The position numbers and the translations under genes were made by a program. A stretch of 64,000 bases of DNA from contig LUCM01006300.1 of the NCBI GenBank assembly GCA_008360955.1, positions 102,638 through 166,637 of the forward strand, read 5' to 3'. This DNA is from Fasciolopsis buskii (taxonomy: Eukaryota > Platyhelminthes > Trematoda > Plagiorchiida > Fasciolidae). The number at the start of each line of letters is the position of its first letter. Positions within the stretch are counted from its first letter, which is position 1. The notes under the pieces are model-generated. The model saw only the letters and a program-made list of their open reading frames with translations, made no database searches and had not been told where the DNA came from. Below are positions 1 to 13,336 of the stretch, piece by piece.

Positions 1-2530
1 AACTGGCCTGACAGTAAAAGCAGACAGACGGCGGTTCCATGTAGTTTTACTCATTTTCTTTATATCTCAAAAAAACGTAAAGATTTCAACTAGGCACATC
101 CAGTTACAATCATAACTTCTTTGCTAACGAGTTTCGCATGGATCTAAATACGTCATGTTCAAAATTCCATGATTCGAACTTGTACCGGTTAAAAATTCCT
201 AGCAGTTCCTCAGTACGAAATTCGGAAGGGCGTCGATTCGTGCAAGTGATCCAAGTCCGTGTCACTAAAAAGTTATCTGCTGACTTTAAACTCTAACACA
301 GTTGTGCCAGTCTTGTGAGGTAACAAACAAAGTTGCTCTGTCCCAATTTCCCACATCATTTCAACGGGTCATTCTCATTTTCCTACAACCAGTTATGAGG
401 AGTGGAATCACAGCAGACCACAAGGCGAACAGCATCACAACAGTGCGGTGTGTACTAAATCCGTAACACCTGTTCCTTAGTTTTGTTTCCGTTTGTCATT
501 CATCATCACCCCCTCACACTCTCTCTCTCGCTTTCTCGCCCAAAACAAAAATCAATGATACAAACAAGTAATCGACCAGAGAAATTGGGCTCCAATAAGA
601 CTTCCCATCTGGTTTATTAATCACATGGTCTTCTATGTTTGTTCATTTATGTGAACGTGGGCCTGGTTACCGACATTCATTCACCCTACTCCCCAACAGT
701 CTGAATGTGTGCGCAGATACTACACGTGCGGCCACCATTTGAACGCGAATATGCCCCAAACCAACCAACAAACGAACCCACTGTAAAACCCTTTGGTCAG
801 AGACCTGAATCGCTCCGTGGGGCAGAGGCTGCATACAGAGAGCCTCCCTGAAGTGCTTTGACGAGTGAATCATCCAAATCGGGGAATTTAAGCTACACAT
901 GAAGATTCGGAAGAAAGGCAACTCATTGGAGAGGTAGAACAACAGGAATCGATCGTGTTGGGGGTATAGTCTGTTGTTTCATTTAGGTCACCGATTAATG
1001 GATTCCCCTCGAAAAATAAAGTAGATTTTAAGCGTGTGGGGTGAATTAGCAATCTTCTTGCCAAATCCTAGCTTATAAACCCAGTTGTCAGTGCACAGAC
1101 CATTATTGTGATATCTGAACTCCAGAAACGTGGTCAATTGTGATCTGAAGTCTCACATTCTCATTAGACTATTGAATGGCGTCCGTGTCCTTCTCAAAAG
1201 CACTTAAACAATCTCAGTTGCTGTTTGTCGGGGTGTTTTGATTGGGTAGTGTGTAAAATCAAAAGCACTTTAGTAGTATTGTATAGACGACTAAGGAAAA
1301 GCTTGCGTTAGTCGCTTCAAACTGTCTGATTAGTCGGACAATTGCTGAGGTTCTCGATATTTAAGGTGTACGTGTATGCATGAAAACAGAAAAAGTAAGA
1401 AGCAGGTGTTGATCAAAAGGGACACTTATCCTACGCATGCACTCTCCAACTCACTTGGTAATTTCGACAAATCACCCCCTTCTGTCACACTCGCAATATC
1501 GGCAAAAAAAGCATTTACAGGCCTGTTTGCGTGATACGAAATGTGAATTGTGCAAGAAAAAAGCACTAACCCTGCAATTACATTGGGGGAAATGATTTCG
1601 TTACCGCGTTTGTTGCTAATGGAACATATCACTTAATCAAAAAGTGCAAGCTCTACTTTCCCGCCTCTCAGCAGACGCCAATCGATTTTTCCGATGCTAC
1701 CCTTCTACCGACTGCTTTTAATATTACATTCCGGTTGCCTTGGCAACTAGCGTAAAACTTAGTGACTAGTAAAAATTAAGGCAATTTGAAACTATTCTAA
1801 AGTACATATTTTCGAGTGAAAATTTGCCATGACCGATACCGTAAACCATCTGCAAGTTAGCTTGTGTTGCACGTTTGATTCGAACGAATAAGCGGAAATG
1901 CAGTTTGGTCTGGCAGGTGAAAAATTACAAACTCCTCGATAGGTCGAAGAATTGTTAAGGTAAATTAAAAACAGACTACGAAGGTGAATCGCAACCAGTC
2001 CTTTCTATTGGGACTCTTCTTTCGATTGCATGACATCTCCGGTATCAAACTGGATGACAAGTAATATGTTCATGGACCGCAGATAGAACTCTGTCTAGTG
2101 AACTGGTTTTGTTGAAACAAGTATTCCATTCACGGTTACAGGTATGTGCGAATGCATGCACTTTCACCTAGTAGAGACAGCTGTAGACCCATCTGCCAAT
2201 GATGGCACTTTTGATCTCGGCGAAAGATTTTTGACAAAGATCAAAAGTTCTCCATTTGAGAGAGAAGCAATCCACTTAGTTATATCACGTATGCTGTATC
2301 ACCTAAGATACGAATCCCCAGCTGGAAATGTTGGCATTTTCATTTGAGAAAACAACTGACCGACATCAAAATAACACGACACATTTCAATGAAACTTTCC
2401 ATAGTATTTTCCCCAGGGCATGGATTCCTAGTGGATCAGCTACCATCCACCAGTTCGGAATTATGAAAATGACACGATAAAATGCTTGATTTTGTCAAAC
2501 GGATGCTGGCTGATTCGTTTGAAATCTTGC
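1..2530. other. Non-coding stretch, nothing recognised
   Basis: Only short chance-length frames on both strands. A CT-rich run lies at about 516-538. Possibly intronic to the minus-strand gene. Confidence 0.5.
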
Positions 2531-2540
2531 TCTCTCTCTC

Positions 2541-2559
2541 ATATATATATATATATATA
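2541..2559. repeat. TA microsatellite, left side of the hairpin
   Basis: Nineteen bases of alternating A and T preceded directly by a CT run (2530-2540). It forms the outer edge of the hairpin's left arm and pairs with the longer TA run on the right. Confidence 0.9.
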
Positions 2560-2803
2560 CATCTATATATTGTTGGGTGAAAATATCTGCAGCTCATGTT
2601 GCATATTTTAGAGGTGAGAAGGCGTACACTGAATTATAACGTTTATTGTGACGTTTCGATCCAAACTAGGACTCGTTGTCAAACGTGATAATAAGTCCCA
2701 TTTGGGATCGACACGTCACAATAAACGTTATAATTCAGTGTACGCCTTCTCACCTCTAAAATATGCAACATGAGCTGCAGATATTTTCACCCAACAATAT
2801 ATA

Positions 2804-2826
<23 letters not shown>
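2541..2826. repeat. Near-perfect long hairpin (foldback) repeat, Penelope-terminal-repeat-like
   Basis: Arms 2541-2665 and 2701-2826 are reverse complements over about 125 bp, differing by one T/G substitution (pairing as gtTtcg against gtGtcg) and one C indel, besides TA-run length. The spacer, 2666-2700, is 35 bp. The outer end of each arm is TA-rich. Inside, each arm meets the spacer in a hammerhead-like block: a GTCC(C)...GG(G)ATC stem followed by GAAAC-GTC (minus-strand reading of the left copy) or GACAC-GTC (plus-strand reading of the right copy). The CUGANGA box is degenerate in both. Hammerhead ribozymes are known in the terminal repeats of Penelope-like elements, which supports but does not prove the assignment. 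The near identity of the arms implies a recent origin or gene conversion. It contains no ORF of its own. Confidence 0.8.

Positions 2827-2844
<18 letters not shown>
2808..2844. repeat. TA microsatellite at the junction of the hairpin and the RTE-like LINE
   Basis: About 18 TA units. It is at once the outer edge of the hairpin's right arm and the base sequence directly following the 3' end of the minus-strand RTE-like element, so it may be that element's 3' tail, a shared insertion target, or both. Confidence 0.9.
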
Positions 2845-2845
<1 letters not shown>

Positions 2846-2846
<1 letters not shown>

Positions 2847-4440
2847 TCGTGGGGCCAACACAGCGACAATGTAAACCGAAATGCAGCAGGGGGACGAATA
2901 AGAGGGAGGGGAAATAATAAACCATAACAAACCAACTATTTTTCCGTGTTTTAACGTTTTTTCGGATTATTTCTAAAGGAGATTTCTCCAGATAAGCCAC
3001 AAAGCACTCGAGCCACTGACTTCGGTTCTGTGTCATATTTCTCATCGTCTACAACCAACAACAATCCTCGACTCTTGGGCCCCAACCCGGAAGGTGGGAA
3101 GCACCACCAACTGAGGCCAAAGCCTAAGCTAACTTCTTCATACCTCTACTTCAAGCCATAGTCATACCGCCACATCACTTCTTCCAGTCTTGCCCAGCAC
3201 GTACAAAAATAGTATGGAAAGATAGACGATAGGCAGACATGCGCCATAAGTGGCCAAGCCATCGAAGATGACACAAAAATTATCTTAGTCAGAAGACGAC
3301 TGTCTGGGTTCAACATACGACGGTGTACCGCGCCACTGGTCACCCAATGTTTTCACCAGAGACGGAGACACCGGCGATCGAAGATAGAAAATCGCCGGAT
3401 ATCCTCATTGTTGATAGGCCAGGTCTGGCAACCAGTAAAGCAGAACACTAAGCTGTCAAACTGTATGCCGGATGTCATGATGGCGCCACAATTGTCGCAA
3501 GTTCGTGAAAACCGTTCTGGCTTTCGCAGCTTGTGATGAGACCACTTTCCCAACACCTCCGCCAGGTGTGATCAGGCTCCCGAGGTAACTGAATCTATTA
3601 AATACTTCGGACCGGTCACCACAAAAGCTGAGTGCAGACAGGATCCTGCCAGTCTTGAAGAAGTTTCTTGCATTTTGGAAGAGCAAGTCACATACCGTAT
3701 CTGGATACCTCAATCGTCAAGCGGTCTGACGCACTAAATTCCTTGCGCATTTTTAAAGCAAGGCGATATCACCGGAAGTTCAACGTCACCGTCTCAAAGA
3801 GCAGATAAACCGTTCTGTAGAACATCTTCTGTGACAAAGTTGAACGGAAATGGGATATAGGGCAGCTTTGCTGTGCTGCACTGGAGTCGACGAAGAGTGG
3901 AGAAAGCTGCCCATGATCCTTAACCCGACCCGAGTAATGATGGTACAACTCTTTGAGGACCGACACACTTCTCAGGTACTCCATTTCTCAACAAACAGTG
4001 CCGTAGAGCAGACCGATCAACAAAGTCAAAGGCTACATGAAATTCCAAGAACAACGAACGTCGGCCTTCGGAAAGCAAAATCGATGCTCTAACACCTGTC
4101 GGAGGGTGAAGATTTGATCGACGGATCCACGACCGGCGTGAAACCCAGCCTGTTCTTCACGAGTTTTTCTTTCAAGTGTGCTGTACAATTTGAGAAGACT
4201 GACGGATGCAAGCAGCTTTGCTGATGCTGAAATTGGGTTATTATCTCTATGGTTACTGCAGTCATTGCAAAAGCCCTTTTTGAAAATGTGGACAGTGCTC
4301 GGTTTCCCAGGAGGAGAAAATTCTCATGGAGTACCAGACTTCCGAGAACAAAATGTGAATTTCTCTGACCAGTTCTATTCCTCCATCTTTAAGTAGAAGG
4401 TAGCCAAATTACAAGTTCACTGTGGTTAATGACAAATACT
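2846..4440 (-). mobile_element. Decayed RTE-like non-LTR retrotransposon (5'-truncated, reverse transcriptase part)
   Basis: Reading the minus strand from 4440 to 2846, reverse-transcriptase text typical of trematode RTE-like LINEs appears in the right order but is split by frameshifts and stops. Pieces: a KDGG-IELVREI segment near 4400; DQIFTLRQVLEHRF at 4120-4079; AFDFVDRSALRHCLL near 4035; RFSYLGSLITPGG at about 3596-3555; LRQLWRHHDIRHTV ending at 3456; CQTWPINNEDIRRFSIFD at about 3430-3377; and the C-terminal MTQNRSQW at about 3036-3013. The catalytic (Y/F)xDD block expected between the DQIF and RFSYLG pieces is missing or unreadable, and the endonuclease end is absent. The copy is 5' truncated, as usual for LINEs, and is dead. 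Its 3' end at 2846 runs into a TA repeat, as RTE elements often end in short tandem repeats. The strand matches the gene at 25.5-28.6 kb. Confidence 0.85.
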
Positions 4441-7400
4441 TGCGTAATTCGGGTTGAAAACCAATGAATCTTAAATCATGTCTTCAAACACTCCGACTTG
4501 GCCTCGTAGTCCAGCACAGTACAAATAGTTTTGTTCGAATGTCGCCGAGAGTGAAGACTTTCCAAATACGGATCGATCGTGCTCTATTCAGACTGTTCTC
4601 TAGGTCGACGAACTATGTTATCAGTTGGGAACTCTAAAAAGAAAAACGTTTTCCCCGGTTTATCCCTTTCGCGTTACTTCTCTAACCAAGCGAAATAATT
4701 AGGAAGCAGATAGAAAGACCACCAGACAAACCTGAATAGACATTGCTAGCGTCGTTGTCTAAAGGGTAACCAAACAGGAAACAACCAACAGAAAACCAGG
4801 TCTACAGGCCTAGGGGAAGTTCAGCGACCCATAAAAAATAGGTTTAGTTTACGTAAGATTCCTGGACAGTCAGTACAGAACGAAGAGTGTGTGAATATGC
4901 CGAGAATAACGCACTAAATAAATCCTTATTTTGTAACAACTCATGGGCACGATTATTTTACTCCGCCTCTTTAAAATACATCCAACAAATTGTAGTAAAC
5001 CCTCTTGGAGGCATATTTTTCGCAAATTCGTTGGAACTGCCGATTACTTAATCACCCATGTCACCTACACTCATAAGCATGGACGCCAGTTAGCAGAAAA
5101 ACGAATCACGTGAACTATATCAAATCACTGGTGAATCAAATTGGAGCAAAAGAAATCCACTGTACTGATTGCTAACATCATTATTTAGTTAGGATTTCCC
5201 ATTACAAATTGTGAGCATACCAAAATCAGTATCGCAAGTTTGGTACAAACTCTTGTCGTTACCTTTCTAACAAAGCAAAGTGCGGTTAAAGTGAACCATT
5301 GTGGCAATTCAGATAACGTTTATTCAAGCATTTTCGGTCCTTGCTAAATTTCTGTTTACCGTTTTATTTTATTTAGGATGACGAACCGATTCAACAGAAA
5401 ATATGATTTCCTGACTAGTCATTAACACGTTGAGTGTTCTCGGCTGCACAGTTTTCGTGGTTTGCCGTGACTTGCTACTGCGGGCCCAACGAATTTATAA
5501 AATAAAGTTTCTTCAAATGTACATCGCAAAAGTCTAGGGAGGATGACGAACCTTAGGGATTTGTCCTCATGACAGAGAACTTTCGACAAAGTGGGATTTG
5601 TATACAGGAGCTGCGTCGTAATGCTCAAGTCCTTGCACGAGTCCTGATTGCAGCTTACAAAATTCGTGACAGACAGCTCGCGGTATGGAGGGAAGTTTTT
5701 GTCACAGTTGCTGCGCAATCATTCGCTGCCACAGGACTAACCATTATAGGCACAAGTTGGAAGTGACGTGGAGTCACCTCACCAAAGGGGTTCCACTAAG
5801 CTGAATATTATTTAATCTCTGGTTCAAACTATCGATCCGTAATACATCACCATTGCTGACATCGCAAACAACTTTGGAACATACACCATGGATCCCAACA
5901 AGCGTGGTCGGAAGCTAGGCTATCCCATTTTCTTGCTGGTTCTCATTGGACCGAAGAGTTACTAAACGTGGACTTCTCAAGCAGAAGAGAATCGGTGGAT
6001 CCTGCCAAAATCCCGAACGCTTTCTCCAACTGTGGCACGGTCGCGCAGTCACCCTCTTCCACAGTGAATCACGCAGCAGTCAGATGTCTACCCCTGATGA
6101 TCACCACAGATTGGTTACACCGTACTTCGCAATTTGTGAGTTATCGGTAACCCAAACATTCGGCGTTGCAATTTATCATGATAGTTTTTAAAGATGCATA
6201 CTCACGTACGGAGTCAAGGAACTGCTGAACTATATACTGTTGACTGGAACCCTCATTTTGTTATGTGAATTGTCATTCTGAGGTGATATCCAATAAGTTT
6301 CACGTTTACTGCCATGGGCATTGAGGCCTTAGAGGGTGTTTAGTGTTCTGCATCGCCGATAATCAGTTTTATGTTGAGATCACCGAACAATGCTTCAAAC
6401 GGATTGCAGTGCTGGTAGTACTGTTAACCTTGCGCCGTTGCTGATCGGTTCCTTTGAAACCGAGCAACTGAGGGCGTTGAAATTAGATGTACCGACGATT
6501 TTTACGCATCTTAGAAGCACAAGGAGGTGAAGTGGGTAACCCAAATAAATGTGTTGAGTGGACCAGTGTTACCAAATCCAGCCCCGACGGGCTCAGTTAG
6601 GTCCAAGTATGGATTGTGGGCGTGCCGGTATATGGTCCCAGCGATAGTACCTTAGAGGAGTTGGCTAATTTGTCATAGTATCAAACACCCAAGTTACTAG
6701 GCTGTGCCAGTCAGAAGGAAAGTATATCATCCAGTCAAAAGGCTCACGTTTGTAGATTCCGAATAATCGACGTATGTGTCGTCCTGGTACAGGCTCTTAC
6801 AGCCGAATGCTAACATGTGTATGCGGCGCCTGCGGCAATCAGCACAGCATTTGCAATTGCTACCGCCACCCTGGATGACTCATCGGCCTCATCAACAATT
6901 TGCCCAAGGTCACGTGTGACGGGACGCTGAAGTCATATATGTGACATCTGGGGCCAGACGGAATACATGTAACACGCTTCTCACCAGGTCATCTGAACCT
7001 AGTCGGCGTACTGTGTCCACAAATCTGTCTCGTGTTTAAACAAATACGAATATTTCCAACCCATGTTATGGTGCAGAATGGGATGTGCTCAGGATGGAAA
7101 TGCTTAAACAGGGAGTTCAAATAAAATAATAGACCAAAAAATGGGGTCACTTTAGATACTCTGAAAATTCTATTAGCCTCACTTTCAAACTGAACATGCA
7201 CTTCTGAGGATATCCAATTTTCTCGTTTGATTAATCGGTGCAACAGTTTTCCATTTAACTGCATTTGCGTATACGTGACCCCTAGCCTTTTAACTGTTTT
7301 CATCACGTGGTCGACTTGATTTTTATTCTTGTTTTCTCAGGTTCGCGCAGCAGTGTGTTAGAGTTTGCCGCAACCCTTTTAACCGAAAGAAGTGTACAAT

Positions 7401-10400
7401 AATAATATGTGGTAAACAAATCGAATCGATAAAGTGAGCAGACAAAATAACGCGGATAAGTGCAGTCCGTTCGCCAAGAAAGATACTGTCCTGAAAATCA
7501 ATCACTCCACTGAGGTGTTAATCAAATTTTCGACACTATAGTGAAGCTTTTGTGCGGCTAATTGAATCCTAATCGTATTTTTTATTCTGTGACGTACTGA
7601 CAGAATGGAAACGGTTTGGTGAGTGACGTCCATACGCTTAGGAAGTCGAATCTTCACGGAGAGGCACTGATTGCTATCGTACGTCTCGTTATCTGTTCGA
7701 CAAATGATTCATTCGAGCTCCCGGTCGCATAGCTCAATTTGTGTAGAGTAATCATATCCGACCCCGGGGCATAGTGAATGAAAATTGGATAAGAGAGTGG
7801 TGCGCGAATAAGGCTCTCATAACTGGCACAGGATTTTCAACAGGGAATTTCTAGACTGAATAGAAGGCAAGAATCTTATTTTTCCGCTCTGTCGGGAAAT
7901 AGCTCGCACTCCCCGCTCGCCGCTTCGGCCTATCCCAAGCAGCTGAGTGACCGCGTCTTACTGACTTCGTGGAACTTGTTGGAACAGGAGCACTTATGGT
8001 GTCTACCCTTAAGTCCGCCTATGGACAGCAGTAAGAGATGTCTCCCGGACAAAATAATAAATCGGTTCGTTGATGTGTACTGCAAATCCCCCTTGAGTCC
8101 AGCCTTTGTGGTAAACAAAAAGAACCGCAAATTGGATAAAACCATCGCCGGGTTTTCTTTTTCTTTGTTCGCGTTCGCATTTCTTGCGTGCAAATAATGC
8201 GAGTACATGAGAATAATTACAAAATATTCGTCTCCACTGCAGGCACAAAAAAGCAGAAGTATCATTTTTGTGAAAATGTTTCAAATAGTTTTACGAATTC
8301 GACTACTAACGAGGGAAAAGTGGATTGAAATCCAAGCAAAAAATTGTAAATAACGGGATACGTAAATGGGAAAGGATTCAATTGTTGTGCACTTTCCCAA
8401 AAGCTGGAGGAATGTACCTTGGAGTAATTAATCCATTAGTTCACAAATGAGTGATGGAATTAATTTTTCGTGAATAAATGAACCAAATCGCGTGACTGTT
8501 TCGAACAGCTAAAAATTCAGTCTCAAAATACAGCTGAAGCATGTAATTGCACCTCACAAAATCTAGTGAAAGCAGTACTGCATTTTTCCACGGCCAGTAA
8601 CAATGTTGTCGGGAAAGTTCAGAATTATTCGGAATTTCGGTTTCCGTGGGTAATTGTTCTCAAGACTGGGTTCGAGATCAATTTTGGGAAAATATCATCT
8701 GATAATCAAAAAGGTGACTATTGGCCCGGTTCTCCGCTGATCTAATGATATTGAATTTTAAACACTTCCGAGTAGTACTTCATACGGCGTATCATCCGTT
8801 CGAGACAATGCGGTAGCTTGTATCGGTGAGTATGACCTCCAGCTTGAAAACCGTTTACGGAGAACATCAAGATGAAAAGACAAAACGGGCTACTGTATAA
8901 AAGCGATGCTGTACTGTATGCGAGCGGCTTTTTCGATGGGAGTACTAATGAGCCGAGGCAGGGTGTTTTTAGTTGGATTCAACTGAAAAATTCCCTGAGC
9001 AACTTTGTCTGTAGCAACCAAAACATCTGCACACTGTTTCTTCTAACGGCAGCGCTTGATTTCCCATACTTACTCCTTTCCATTTAATAAAATCCTATTT
9101 TCAGTTACAACAGTCCGCTTCGTCTTATTGTTCCCATTTGACTGCCATTTTCCAACCCACTTCATGCACCATTTAGGTCAGATGTTATAAAAAGTGCATA
9201 GCTTTGTTTTCTCCCCCCTGAACAATGAGAGTGCAGGTAAAGTGGAAAATAAAAAAGGAATAAACTAAGAACTATGTTCACTTAGCTTAAACGGTCAATT
9301 GAAGTTCATAAACAAGTAGACTGAATTAGATAGATACAGTGAAAAGTCTCTAAAATTTCCTCTTCCCTTGCTTTAACCCAGTTGGATTTACTACAAAAAG
9401 TAGGGAAGAATGACGATAGCGCAAGCGAAAAACATTCGCAATGATGCTTGTTCCTCATCTGTGACATTCTGTGAATAAAAATTTGACGTATACATTTGGA
9501 AATAAATTAACGAAATAACTTGATGAATATGTCTTCTTTGTGCCGAGAAAAAATGATGGCCCGCATAAAACTCCGCTCATTGTGCACTAATAGACAATCT
9601 AATTCCAGTTTCCAGTATAACTTGTCTGATAAACGGATCTAGCCGGTGGAGTGGTCTTTTGAAAGCAAAAACCAAATGATTTTTTATTACCTAAGACAAT
9701 TGATCCCTCAAAGCCATATCTCTAATTTTCCTCCTCCACATGCGCTGTTGGTCTCACTCTGGGATGTGACCGCGATATACCATCCAGGAAGTGAAACCAA
9801 GTAAACTGATATGTTCCACTTAAAAATTGGCTGCGTAATACCGCTGACGATTGGACGTAAGTTGCATCCGGTAGCCGCATGACAGTAGCTCAATCAATTT
9901 GAGTATCGACCTCCCAAATGGAAAGTCGCCCATTCAATTCATTCTAACGTAGTCGTCTTTCTGCGATGTAAAATTCTGGTGGGTATTTCAGTCTGACTTG
10001 TTCTGCACGGGAACCAGACTTTCGTGATGTAGACAAGCGATATTTTTATTTGTTCCGCGAGATACACAAAGCGTGTTAATTATGAGCCTATTTTACATGC
10101 ACAACAATTTCACTATCAAAGTGAAACTGTGCTCCTGATCATCATCTACATTCAGCATGTCCGGATTTAGCACGCGTTTTATAAAGCTTGCGGAAAGGAA
10201 GTCTGTCCTTTAAATTTGGGGATAACAATTTGAAACGACTTTGGAATTTTGAAATTGGAAAGGTAATACCACCAATACTAATTACTTCTTCAGAACGAAT
10301 ATGAAAACAGGCAATTTTTCTTGTCCAATGGGTTCATCCTTGTCTCGTACTAAGTAACATCAGCGCAATCTAAACATTTCAACAGCAGTTAACTTTTTGA

Positions 10401-13109
10401 CCTTTCCTTACCCCTGAAAGTTCCTGAATTGAACTATATTAAACATGTGAATGACTCTTTTCAATGCGATACGTGCCCGTCAAATGGTCCAAACAAGACG
10501 CAAAATAGATCTCTGCCACATTCGTCTGAGTGATTAACATGGAACAATAATTGAGAGTTTAATTGCTCTAAGCGGGTATTTGACCCGAGAAGGCCGGAGA
10601 CACAAAAAGCAACCTAGGCCTCATTTGCCGACCGCATTGTTTGTTGCATTTTTCTACAGAGCATGTGACCGGTTTCTGTCCACATGATGGATATACCAAA
10701 CGGAGGAACGAAGTTGTTCAAATTTACTTCTGATACCAGGTACACAGTTCAGCCCACAGAAACAGGAACATGAGAGTCACAGACAAATAAATGGACCCCC
10801 CGGGGAATCAATCAGCAGAGGTTAACTTTTGTTGACTTTTACGGCAAAATTATCGGACCCACAGTGAGTTTGAATAAGTAATTTATCCCATAAATATGAT
10901 GGTAAGTTAAACGATTTTTTCAACAACACAGAAATCAAAAATACGCGGTAGACTGATTTAAAGAAGGCTAGAATCTTGCCATAATAAGTGGCAAGGTTAG
11001 TGCAAAAAACTAGAGGAAAACCGATGGTCAACACTGTCTATGCTTTGGGATAATTTCCCACACCTCGTCTAATTGCACACGCACACTAAGTTCCTCGCAG
11101 ACAGATTTTTGCACTGTTGCTCCCAGTTCTGCTTTTAAGATCATTATTCCCGTTTTGATGCAAATGATGACCATTCTGAGGCTTAAAAATTGACGAAAGT
11201 TCAGTGACAAAAGAAATTTCGCTGAATGTTGAATTGGATTTTTTATGCGGCACATCAAGTATGGATAACCTGCAGATATTCCTTTTCTACGCATTTTTAG
11301 TATTGACTGTGGAAAGTACAGCATCCACATGAGTTAGTACCAGACGATAACGAGAAAGTATGAATTTAATTTGGAAACAAAATATCCTATGTGGTTTGAC
11401 TCAAATGACGAGAAACATTCCCAATAACTGATCGCAACAGTGACTAACCAACGATTCCACCATCTTGAACGTTACGTCAGGTGTGATCATGATATGAAAG
11501 TGGGCCAGGCATGTGTTTAGCAACTTCGGTCAGTTATCGTTATAAGATGAACAATATGAGAACTAAAGTCACTGGGGTGTTTTTCCCATAAATTAAACTT
11601 GACAGTTTTCTATGGTGATATCATGCATTTCTAGAGAGCCATTTTGAACTGGTATTGCCTACATAATGGAGCCGATGATTCAGTTTAAAAGTTTCAAGGA
11701 TACTTTGATACTTGTGTGAAAGGTAGACATTTCTCTGGCATACTCCAAAACAGTGAATGATTACATTTTTTTTGCTGGGCTTGTGAAGTGGAGGTGACCA
11801 TCAAGCAGACGACATCCGGTGAGGATTGAAGAGCGATAGACAAATATTTATTAGTGGAGTGCGCCTCAAATCACCTTCGTAGAACACGAATCCAGAGGAC
11901 CATTTCTCTTGTGAGTAACCAACAGCTTTATGATTGACTCCATCCCGATGAGGCAGAGTTATAGGGTTCTAGTACATTATAATAACTAGTAAGAAAGCGA
12001 TACTAGAAAAGACAGTATCCAAGGATTTGGTCTAAGCTGTTTATTCTGCGGCTTTTAATAACATGTTTAAACTACTGGGCCTACTATGCACGAATAAGGA
12101 CCACTGCATCGCTTTGGGTATAAGGTAGATTTAACTGCCTTAGTTACAGTGAAATAAATCAGAATGTCCTGACTTTGCGTCGGGAACCACTGACCACCTT
12201 CACAGATGCCACCACACCATAACTTCAAGCAATAATGATGTATGATTAGAAATTAACACGATAGCGACTTCCGTTTGGAGTAATATTCAGGCAAATTTAA
12301 GCGTGCAATGTGAAGTTGAGCCGAGAATCAACGAGATCGTTTAATCTTCAATCAAACGATTGGCTAAACAGAGCGATGACTTTATACTGTACGCGCATGA
12401 CATACAATAAAAATTTGTCTGAACGAAGCAAAACTCCTTTCTTTTAGTGTATATTTTAGTTACAAATAAGGCATTACTACACATACACAGACAGCCAAAG
12501 GAAACTTGCTTGTTTGAATCATGCTTTTTGTAACTTCCATAAACTTCCCGGCTGTTGATTTCATTTGCCGTTCCCCAGTAGGATGAACGTCCACGATACC
12601 TATCGGCATTTAGCACTTAGGTCAGATGATCGAACTGATCTGACTTTTACAAATAACCATTAGGAAGCACGTTTCTGTAACCTGTACTGATGATGATATG
12701 AAATTTTATTAGATATAAAGCATCGTGGAAATCAGTGAAAAGTATCGGCACACCTAAAAACTTTTGATTCATGTAGCTTTTGTCTCTTGTGTTGTCTGCG
12801 GAAAATGCAAATAGGAAATGCGTAGCAGACACTGGCCATGTGTTTGAATGAAGATAAAATCGAAGCATTTGTAAACAAAGAAAAATGCTTTAGCAATGCG
12901 TATCAAAAGTTTCCTCGAAATTAAACAAATTCTTGTTTGTGTAGCCAATTCATCTGGAACAGAATCAGCCGATCTTCTTTTTGATACTGGCTGAGTGAAC
13001 AACACGGAGAAAGGAGTGACGATAATTGACTGATTACTGGGTACACACCAAGATGGAGTAGTTTACACAAGAAAAACTAAAGACATCAATCACAATTTAC
13101 TGCTTACAG
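4441..13109. other. Non-coding stretch, no supported gene
   Basis: Frames are all short (111 codons at most) with no recognised domain. A faint retroelement-like reading around 5880-6010 was considered and rejected. Confidence 0.5.
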
Positions 13110-13336
13110 ACTGTGTGCATTCCACTATCAGTTTGAAGAAACCAGATGACTCAGTGGGCTGGCCTTCACGATTAACTGTTAGTGCGAAAGAACAGGATGC
13201 TAAACCAAACAAAATTTCGGATGATTCCAACTGTGATCAATTTGATGTGCCTGACCAAAGCAAAGCTGCACCCAGCCACCCTATCCCACTCCGGAAAAAT
13301 GATTATAGTACCTCATTATCCTCCTGTTACTGGTAG
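13110..13336 (+). CDS. Candidate exon, uncharacterised (weak)
   Basis: A T-rich tract ending TGCTTACAG is a good acceptor at 13109. From it a frame (two bases, then TGT GTG CAT...) stays open for 75 codons to TAG at 13334-13336. The reading is polar and rich in Ser, Asp, Lys and Pro (for example SLKKPDDSVGWPSRL and QSKAAPSHPIPLRK) and looks more protein-like than its neighbours. No donor or poly-A signal was found, so it would be a terminal exon of a plus-strand gene. Its length alone is within chance. Confidence 0.22.

Noticed and set aside
2728..3045. 105-codon minus-strand frame with a run of Ile-Tyr repeats
   Set aside because: It reads from the LINE's C-terminus through the TA microsatellite into the hairpin arm; not a gene.
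5880..6010. Split reading resembling the protease-RT linker of a Gypsy element
   Set aside because: Only loose resemblance across two frames (ANNFGTYTMDPNKRGRK and LLNVDFSSRRESVDP), with no protease active site, RT block or LTR nearby.
7725..7775. TAGCTCA...TAGAG string resembling a tRNA D-arm
   Set aside because: No B-box at a suitable distance on the same strand.
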